DNA of 64,000 bases, from assembly GCF_002234535.1 (NCBI RefSeq), contig NZ_CP022521.1, positions 1,302,001-1,366,000 on the forward strand, read 5' to 3'. This document shows positions 58,785 through 64,000 of the stretch, piece by piece. The notes under the pieces were generated by a model. That model was not told where the DNA came from. It did no database searches and saw nothing but the letters and a program-made list of their open reading frames with translations. Position numbers and translations under genes: made by a program. The stretch's first letter is position 1; each line of letters opens with the position of its first letter. The DNA is from Actinoalloteichus hoggarensis. Its GTDB lineage: Bacteria; Actinomycetota; Actinomycetes; Mycobacteriales; Pseudonocardiaceae.

Positions 58785-59300
58785 TCAGCGCATGAAAGAG
58801 CTGTTGCCGAAGTCCTCGTCGTCGTCCTCCGGGGGGCGTGACCTGCGGGTCGGCGCGGGCGGCGGGGCAGTCGGCGGCGTGGGCGGCGGCGGCAGCGTGG
58901 GAGCCAGGTCGCGCAGCGGGGGAGCGCCCTCGATCAGGTCGTTCAGGTCCATGCCCAGACTCTGCTGGGTCACCGCCATCGACTCGTTGACCTGAGTCCT
59001 GGCACGGGCGGTGGCCGCCACGATCGTCTCCACCACGGTGCGGGACAGCTTCTCCGGGGTGCTGCGGTTGAACGCCGTCACCGCGAAGTCGAGACGGGTG
59101 ATCGTGCCCGCCGCGTCGACGACGGCGGTGACGAGCCCGTCGGGAGACACGGCCTCGCCGGTCACGGTCATGGCCCTGGACTGCGCGTCCTTCAAATCCG
59201 CCATCTGCTCGTGGAAACGGGTGGTCAGATTCGCCACCTGCTCGCGCATCGCCGCGTTGCGCGCCTCCAACGCGGCACGCCGGTCGGTCTGTTCGCTCAT
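58785..59300 (-). CDS. YbaB/EbfC-family nucleoid-associated-like protein, ESX-locus type
   Basis: This 171-residue protein has a coiled-coil start ('ARNAAMREQVANLTTRFHEQ'), the YbaB core 'DGLVTAVVDAAGTITRLDF' near residue 54, and a proline-rich then acidic C-terminal tail ending 'FGNSSFMR'. YbaB-like proteins with such tails commonly open WXG100 gene clusters in Pseudonocardiaceae. DNA binding is possible but the role in the locus is unknown. Confidence 0.85.
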   Translation of the reverse strand: MSEQTDRRAALEARNAAMREQVANLTTRFHEQMADLKDAQSRAMTVTGEAVSPDGLVTAVVDAAGTITRLDFAVTAFNRSTPEKLSRTVVETIVAATARARTQVNESMAVTQQSLGMDLNDLIEGAPPLRDLAPTLPPPPTPPTAPPPAPTRRSRPPEDDDEDFGNSSFMR

Positions 59301-59450
59301 CCCGCCCTCTCAGCGTCGTTCTGGCAGCTGCTAGGGCGGACAGTAGACAACTCCGCCGGCCACCGGGGCGTTCTGGCCGAAAACCACTCGAATCGCGGCC
59401 GACGACCTCCCGGTGCGGGCATGACCGGTCGGAGCGGTCAGAATGGCCTG

Positions 59451-60314
59451 GTGACCGACCGGGGCTTGCAGGGCACGACAGACGGACGGCCGCACAGCGG
59501 CGGCCACGAGGCGGCGGACACCACGGACCTGGTGATCCGCATGGACGACGTCGGAGTGCGGCGCGGACCGACGAATCTGGTCCGGGGCGTCGACTGGCGC
59601 GTCGAGGTCGACGAACGGTGGGTGATCCTCGGACCCAACGGTGCGGGGAAGACCACGATGCTGCGACTCGCGGGGGCCGAGCTGCATCCCAGCGACGGCA
59701 CGGTGCACCTGCTCGGCGAGCGGCTCGGCGGCGTCGACGTCTTCGAACTGCGGCCGAGGATCGGATTGTGCTCGGCCGCGCAGGCCGCCCGCATCCCGCC
59801 GGACGAGGTGGTGCGCGACGTCGTGGTCAGCGCGGGCTACGCGGTCATGGGTCGCTGGCGGGAGGACTACGACAGCCTCGATCTCGACCGGGCGACCGAA
59901 CTGCTCGACTCGCTGGGCATGGGCGCGTTGGCCGACCGCAGGTTCGGCACGCTGTCCGAGGGCGAACGCAAGCGGACCCTCATCGCGAGGGCGCTGATGA
60001 CCGACCCCGAGCTGCTGCTGCTCGACGAGCCCGCCGCCGGACTCGACCTCGGCGGGCGCGAGGACCTGGTGGCCCGGCTGGCCGCGTTGGCCTCCGACCC
60101 GGACGCCCCCGCGCTCGTGCTGGTCACCCACCACGTCGAGGAGATCCCGCCCGGCTTCACCCACGCGCTGCTGCTGCGGGAGGGCGGGATCGTCGCGCAG
60201 GGGCTGTTGTCGGACGTCATCACCGAGGAGAACCTCTCGGCGACCTTCGGCCAGGACCTCGTCCTGCAACGCTCCGGCGGCCGCTTCTTCGCCTGGCGGC
60301 GCCCGGCCGAGTAG
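59451..60314 (+). CDS. ABC transporter ATP-binding protein
   Basis: This 287-residue ATPase has Walker A 'GPNGAGKTT' at residues 61-69, the signature 'TLSEGERKRTLIARALM' near 178, Walker B 'ELLLLDEPAAGLD' near 195 and a switch His ('VLVTHHVEEIP'). No permease gene is adjacent. It corresponds to Rv3041c, near echA17 and the Rv3038c methyltransferase in M. tuberculosis. I chose the GTG at 59451 because a CAGAAT hexamer lies 6 nt upstream (leaderless type); an ATG at 59421 is the alternative. Confidence 0.87.
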   Translation: MTDRGLQGTTDGRPHSGGHEAADTTDLVIRMDDVGVRRGPTNLVRGVDWRVEVDERWVILGPNGAGKTTMLRLAGAELHPSDGTVHLLGERLGGVDVFELRPRIGLCSAAQAARIPPDEVVRDVVVSAGYAVMGRWREDYDSLDLDRATELLDSLGMGALADRRFGTLSEGERKRTLIARALMTDPELLLLDEPAAGLDLGGREDLVARLAALASDPDAPALVLVTHHVEEIPPGFTHALLLREGGIVAQGLLSDVITEENLSATFGQDLVLQRSGGRFFAWRRPAE

Positions 60315-60329
60315 ACCGCCCGCCCGGTC

Positions 60330-60341
60330 TACCGCGCGGTA
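60330..60341. promoter_or_regulatory. Palindrome in the enoyl-CoA hydratase promoter region
   Basis: TACCGCGCGGTA is a perfect 12-bp palindrome overlapping a possible -10 (TAACCT, 60340-60345). It also abuts a 7-bp hairpin (60312-60331) at the ABC gene stop codon. Confidence 0.45.
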
Positions 60342-60419
60342 ACCTGCGTGCGCGACGGTCGATCTTCGACTGTCGGCGGCGCCGAGTGCGCCGGGATCGA
60401 CGTCGAGGAGGACGCGGGC

Positions 60420-61199
60420 GTGGGCGAGTTCGTCAGGCTGGAAGTGGACGCGGGAATCGGCACCATCCGGTTGGACCGGCCGCCGATGAACGCCCTCGAC
60501 ATCCAGATGCAGGAGGAGATCCGCGCCGCCGCGACCGAGGCGTCGCTGCGTACCGACATCCGGGCCGTGGTGATCTACGGCGGCCCGAAGGTGTTCGCGG
60601 CCGGGGCCGACATCAAGGAGATGGCCGACCTCACCTACGCGCAGATGGCCGATCGGGCGCCGCAGCTCTCCGTGGCGTTCCGGGCGGTCGCGGAGATCCC
60701 GAAGCCGGTGGTCGCCGCCGTCACCGGTTACGCGCTGGGCGGCGGGCTCGAACTGGCGTTGTGCGCGGACCGGCGGATCGCGGGCGACAACGTCAAGGTC
60801 GGCCAGCCGGAAGTGCTGCTCGGGGTGATACCCGGCGCGGGCGGCACCCAGCGGCTGGCCAGACTCATCGGCCCCGCCAAGGCCAAGGACATCATCTTCA
60901 CCGGGCGCTTCGTCGAGGCCGCCGAGGCGCGGACACTCGGGATCGTCGACGAGGTCGTGGCGCCGGACGACGTCTACGCCACCGCGCTGAGCTGGGCGGA
61001 CCGTTTCACCACCGGGGCGGCCCAGGCCTTGGCCGCCGCCAAGACGGCCGTCGACACCGGGCTGGAGATCGACCTGGCCAGCGGGCTGGCCCTGGAGAGC
61101 AGACTGTTCGCGGCGATGTTCGCCACCGAGGACCAGAAGACCGGGATGCGCTCGTTCGTCGAGCACGGCCCCGGCAAGGCGAAGTTCGAGGGCCGTTGA
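60420..61199 (+). CDS. echA: Enoyl-CoA hydratase/isomerase family protein
   Basis: This 259-residue crotonase has the CoA-binding 'AAGADIKEM' near residue 61. Both catalytic glutamates are present: Glu111 in 'GGGLELALCADRR' and Glu131 in 'GQPEVLLGVIPGAGGTQRL'. It should hydrate 2-enoyl-CoA in fatty acid oxidation. It matches the echA17 (Rv3039c) position next to a methyltransferase. The GTG at 60420 has AGGAGG 8 nt upstream, better than an upstream GTG at 60348. The methyltransferase gene follows 1 bp after the stop. Confidence 0.92.
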   Translation: MGEFVRLEVDAGIGTIRLDRPPMNALDIQMQEEIRAAATEASLRTDIRAVVIYGGPKVFAAGADIKEMADLTYAQMADRAPQLSVAFRAVAEIPKPVVAAVTGYALGGGLELALCADRRIAGDNVKVGQPEVLLGVIPGAGGTQRLARLIGPAKAKDIIFTGRFVEAAEARTLGIVDEVVAPDDVYATALSWADRFTTGAAQALAAAKTAVDTGLEIDLASGLALESRLFAAMFATEDQKTGMRSFVEHGPGKAKFEGR

Positions 61200-61200
61200 G

Positions 61201-62265
61201 ATGAGTGAGACGCCGATGCGACCGGACACGGACCGCCGTGCCGCCACGCGCGCCGACGTGGTCGGGGACGCGTGCGAGTCGGACCGCCCGCGCCACGACG
61301 CGACCGATCCCGTGCCGAATCCGCATGCGACCGAGGCCGAGGTCGCGGCCGCCTACGCCGACCCCAAGCTGGCGAACGTCCTCTATCACGACTGGGAGGC
61401 CGAGACCTACGACGAGAAGTGGTCGATCTCCTACGACGAACGCTGCGTCGACTATGCCGTCGGCCGCTTCCACTACGCGGCGGGCGTGCCGGCGAAGCCC
61501 TTCGAACGGGCGTTGGAACTGGGCTCCGGAACGGGATTCTTTCTGCTCAACCTGATGCAGGGCGGGATCGCGAAGAAGGGCTCGGTGACCGACCTGTCGC
61601 CGGGCATGGTGAAGGCGGCGCTGCGCAACGCGGAGAACCTCGGCCTGGACGTCGACGGGCGGGTCGGCGACGCGGAGCGCATCCCGTACCCGGACGACAC
61701 GTTCGACCTGGTCGTGGGGCACGCGGTGTTGCACCACATCCCCGACGTGCAGGCGGCCATGCGCGAGGTCCTGCGGGTGCTCAAGCCAGGCGGCCGGTTC
61801 GTCTTCGCCGGCGACCCCACGCGGATCGGCGACTACTACGCGCGCAGGCTGGGCAGGGCCACCTGGTGGTTGACCACCAGGATCACCCGGCTGCCCGCGC
61901 TGGCGGCCTGGCGCCGTCCGCAGCAGGAGCTCGACGAGTCCTCGCGGGCCGCGGCGCTGGAGGCGGTCGTCGACCTGCACACCTTCGTCCCGGCCGAACT
62001 GGAGCAGACCGCTCGGGCGGCGGGCGCGGTGCGCGTGCATGCCAGGACCGAGGAGTTCACCGCCGCGTTGTTCGGCTGGCCGGTGCGGACCTTCGAGGCG
62101 GCGGTGCCGCCCGGAAAGCTGGGCTTCGGCTGGGCGATGTTCGCCTATCGCACCTGGCAGCGACTGTCCTGGCTGGACGAGAAGCTGCGGGGGCTGCTGC
62201 CGAGGGACGTCTTCTACAACGTGCTGATCACCGGGCGCAAGGCCGCGCGAACCGACCGACGGTGA
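61201..62265 (+). CDS. Class I SAM-dependent methyltransferase (Rv3038c-like)
   Basis: This 354-residue protein has the N-terminal 'AAYADPKLANVLYHDWEAET' segment, then the SAM motif 'ALELGSGTGFFLLNLMQGG' near residue 102, 'DGRVGDAERIPYPDDTFDLV' near 150 and 'LRVLKPGGRFVFAGDP' near 192. The C-terminal third lacks a known domain. It follows echA immediately and is probably co-translated, as in the Rv3039c-Rv3038c pair. Substrate unknown. Confidence 0.88.
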   Translation: MSETPMRPDTDRRAATRADVVGDACESDRPRHDATDPVPNPHATEAEVAAAYADPKLANVLYHDWEAETYDEKWSISYDERCVDYAVGRFHYAAGVPAKPFERALELGSGTGFFLLNLMQGGIAKKGSVTDLSPGMVKAALRNAENLGLDVDGRVGDAERIPYPDDTFDLVVGHAVLHHIPDVQAAMREVLRVLKPGGRFVFAGDPTRIGDYYARRLGRATWWLTTRITRLPALAAWRRPQQELDESSRAAALEAVVDLHTFVPAELEQTARAAGAVRVHARTEEFTAALFGWPVRTFEAAVPPGKLGFGWAMFAYRTWQRLSWLDEKLRGLLPRDVFYNVLITGRKAARTDRR

Positions 62266-62643
62266 CCCGCGGTGCGCGAGGCGCGGTGGTTCGACGTGTG
62301 ACGACGGGCTGACGGAGCGCGGCGGGCGGGGCGATGACGGCGCCGTCCGCCGTCGCCTCCGCCGTGGTCGGGACCGGCTCGCCGGTGGAACGCTCGGTCG
62401 TCTGCCGGTGCGGGCGGACGTCCGCCGTGGCCGGGGCGGGGCGCCTGCTCCGATCGGGCCCCATGACCGCGTCCGGCGCCGGGCGTCCACGGGCACACGA
62501 ATCGGTCGGGGCGCCGTCGGAGAGACGGCCACGGCTCGGCCTCCGGTGCCCACCGGGCTCGGTCGCCCCGAACGGGCGGACACCGGCTCGCCCGGCCTTC
62601 GATCCCACGGGTGTCACCTGCCCGGCGACGCGCGCCCGGATGC
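62266..62643. other. Intergenic region without recognisable genes
   Basis: This 378-bp GC-rich spacer precedes the acyltransferase gene. No convincing frame or repeat was found apart from the -10-like hexamer at its right end. Confidence 0.4.
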
Positions 62644-62649
62644 TAGCTT
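62644..62649 (+). promoter_or_regulatory. Candidate -10 element for leaderless acyltransferase gene
   Basis: TAGCTT is followed by 8 nt and the GTG start codon at 62658. Confidence 0.5.
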
Positions 62650-62657
62650 CTGGAGCG

Positions 62658-63488
62658 GTGAGCGGTATGTCGACACTGCTGATCCGCCTGCGGTCCTGGC
62701 TGCGCCCGGACCCGAGGCAGGCCCGCTTCCTCACCAGGGAGTCGTTGCGCTGGGTGCTGCGCCATCGCGCCTACACCCCCTGGTATCTCGTGCGCTACTG
62801 GCGGCTGCTGCGGCTTCGCCTGACCCGCCCGCACATCGTCCTGCGAGGCATGGTGTTCCTCGGCAAGAACGTCGAGATCGACTGCGAACCCGGTCTCGGC
62901 AGGCTGGAGATCGGCCGCTGGGTGCACATCGGCGACGGCAACGCCATCCGCTGTCACGAGGGCTCGCTGCGGATCGGGGACAAGGCGGTCTTCGGCCGAC
63001 AGAACACGGTGAACTGCTACCTGGACGTGGAGATCGGCGGCGCGACCCTGGTCGCCGACTGGGTCTACGTGTGCGACTTCGACCATGTCGTCGAGGACGT
63101 CGAACGGCCGATCAAGGACCAGGGCATCGTCAAGACGCCGGTGCGCATCGGACCGGACTGCTGGCTGGGCACCAAGGTGACGGTGCTGCGCGGCAGCCGG
63201 GTCGGCCGGGGCGTGGTCCTGGGCGCCCATGCCGTGGTGCGCGGCGAGATCCCGGACTTCGCGGTCGCCGTCGGCGCGCCCGCGAGGGTCGTCCGGGATC
63301 GGTACGCCGACTTCGTCGCGGGCGCCGACGCCCGCGCCCGCCGGGCCGCCGCGCTCGCCGACATCACCCGCAAGGCGGAGGCGGCCGCGAGCACCGCCGC
63401 CGCGACGGCCGCCGAGGCCTTGCCTGCCACCGCCGTCCCCGGCCGCGCCGCCGCGGACCCGCCCGAGCGCGACGCCGATCCATGCTGA
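62658..63488 (+). CDS. Hexapeptide-repeat acyltransferase (Rv3034c-like)
   Basis: This 276-residue protein has a basic helical N-terminus ('TLLIRLRSWLRPDPRQARF', 'WYLVRYWRLLRLRL'), then a left-handed beta-helix of hexapeptide repeats (about residues 70-215). Catalytic-type features are 'VYVCDFDHVVEDVERPI' and 'IGPDCWLGTKVTVLRGSRVG', ending 'VAVGAPARVVRDR'. The C-terminal 55 residues are a low-complexity Ala-rich tail. Family members transfer acyl groups to sugars or lipids. A GTG just after a -10-like element is used as start; an ATG three codons later is possible. Confidence 0.85.
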   Translation: MSGMSTLLIRLRSWLRPDPRQARFLTRESLRWVLRHRAYTPWYLVRYWRLLRLRLTRPHIVLRGMVFLGKNVEIDCEPGLGRLEIGRWVHIGDGNAIRCHEGSLRIGDKAVFGRQNTVNCYLDVEIGGATLVADWVYVCDFDHVVEDVERPIKDQGIVKTPVRIGPDCWLGTKVTVLRGSRVGRGVVLGAHAVVRGEIPDFAVAVGAPARVVRDRYADFVAGADARARRAAALADITRKAEAAASTAAATAAEALPATAVPGRAAADPPERDADPC

Positions 63489-63543
63489 GCCCGGCCGTCG
63501 TCCGGAAGATCGTCGCTCAGCCGGAATCCGCCGCTCACGCGCC

Positions 63544-64000
63544 TCAGCTCCGTCGGATCGTGAACAGCTCCGCGAGGGCGTCCGCCCGACCCGTGAGGTC
63601 CTCGGCGCTCACCAACGTGGTGAGTTCGTCGGCTCGGCCGACGTCGAGCCTGCGCAGGAGTTCTGCGGCCTCGGTGAGCGGCGCCCTGGCCTCCCCGGCC
63701 CGACCCGCCTCGATCAGCTCAGTGCCGAGCCTGCCGAGGGCGTGGGCGATGCTCCAGTCGTCCTCGGCGATGCGCTGGTAGTCCAACGCGAGGGAGAACA
63801 TCGCCACCGCGCTGTCGTGATTGCCGAGCAGTCGCTGACATTCGCCGAGGTTGTTCAGACACACGATCCGGTCGACCGAGTTGTCCGCGATCTCGAAGTC
63901 GCGCAGGGCCGCCGCATGCGCCCGCACCGCCTCGTGCAGAAGTCCCGCGCGTCGATACGCCTGTCCGAGCGAGTCCAGCGCCCGTCCGCGATCGTCGTTC
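63544..64000 (-). CDS. TPR-repeat protein, C-terminal part (runs off the window)
   Basis: The frame is open from the right edge to a stop at 63544-63546. It encodes typical TPR helices: 'LDSLGQAYRRAGLLHEAVRA', 'LNNLGECQRLLGNHDSAVAM', 'ALGRLGTELIEAGRAGEARA' and 'AAELLRRLD'. Such C-terminal TPR blocks occur in SARP/AfsR-type and NB-ARC regulators and in other actinomycete signalling proteins; the missing N-terminus decides. The acyltransferase stop and this stop converge 55 bp apart. Confidence 0.8.
   Translation of the reverse strand, partial: NDDRGRALDSLGQAYRRAGLLHEAVRAHAAALRDFEIADNSVDRIVCLNNLGECQRLLGNHDSAVAMFSLALDYQRIAEDDWSIAHALGRLGTELIEAGRAGEARAPLTEAAELLRRLDVGRADELTTLVSAEDLTGRADALAELFTIRRS

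Noticed and set aside
62334-62657. Long N-terminal extension of the hexapeptide acyltransferase
   Set aside because: The extension is low-complexity and lies upstream of the promoter-like hexamer; homology begins after 62658.

Overview
The window is a contiguous piece of a very GC-rich chromosome of an actinomycete. The initiator tRNA, many GTG starts, leaderless-looking promoters and the block pncB-clpS-DUF2017-P1 peptidase-mec-cysO-cysM-rhomboid-murI-phosphodiesterase-rph-rdgB (24.5-36.9 kb), which matches the known Mycobacterium tuberculosis order Rv1330c-Rv1341, all point to Actinomycetota. The proteins look most like Pseudonocardiaceae (Actinoalloteichus/Saccharopolyspora-like); I cannot fix the genus from sequence alone. 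Most of the window is ordinary chromosomal backbone with small accessory insertions. There is no prophage, insertion sequence, CRISPR array or rRNA operon.

Layout. 0-6 kb: a secreted phytase-like esterase, a secreted S15-type peptidase, dihydrolipoyl dehydrogenase (lpdA) and a small membrane protein. 6.5-11 kb: tRNA-fMet, a decayed metallopeptidase-like gene, a PAS-GGDEF-EAL protein and a DUF574 methyltransferase. 11-17.5 kb: ctaD, serB, dinG and an aminoglycoside-adenylyltransferase-like gene. 18-24 kb: bioY, pncA, an anchored exported protein, an S66 peptidase, and an oxidoreductase divergent from its probable TetR repressor with two matching operator boxes. 24.5-37.8 kb: the conserved pncB...rdgB block, interrupted only by an SMP-30-like gene and corA, then bcp and a small membrane protein. 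38-42 kb: glgP, a methyltransferase and a hypothetical gene.

42.4-46.6 kb is an accessory island: a leaderless XRE/TPR regulator coupled to an orphan flavoprotein (visibly lower GC), a terminator, four translationally coupled small ORFs of which three carry CxxC motifs, a repeat-rich 320-bp spacer and a MarR-type regulator. 47-48.8 kb is a TetR gene divergent from an NAD(P)-binding protein plus membrane protein, with a palindrome between them. 49-51.7 kb holds a membrane/TPR protein whose N-terminal part looks like an M50 protease without its active site, then a cysteine dioxygenase-rhodanese operon preceded by a probable leaderless leader peptide. glgX follows at 52.3-54.5 kb.

54.9-59.3 kb is an ESX/WXG100-type locus read on the minus strand: a YbaB-like protein, a WXG100 protein, a CpnT-N-terminus-like protein and a membrane protein, followed by a partial tandem duplication (a remnant of the large protein's 3' end plus a frameshifted copy of the membrane protein). 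59.4-63.5 kb is an ABC ATPase, an enoyl-CoA hydratase, a methyltransferase and a hexapeptide acyltransferase, resembling the M. tuberculosis Rv3041c-Rv3034c neighbourhood; a TPR gene runs off the right edge.

Taken together: central metabolism (lpdA, ctaD, serB, glgP/glgX), sulfur and cysteine metabolism (mec-cysO-cysM and the cysteine dioxygenase operon), NAD salvage (pncA and pncB), proteolysis (clpS) and signalling (GGDEF-EAL, Rv1339-like phosphodiesterase). The best candidates for new biology are the small CxxC-protein operon, the duplicated ESX cassette, the pseudo-M50/TPR protein and the leader-peptide-controlled cysteine dioxygenase operon.
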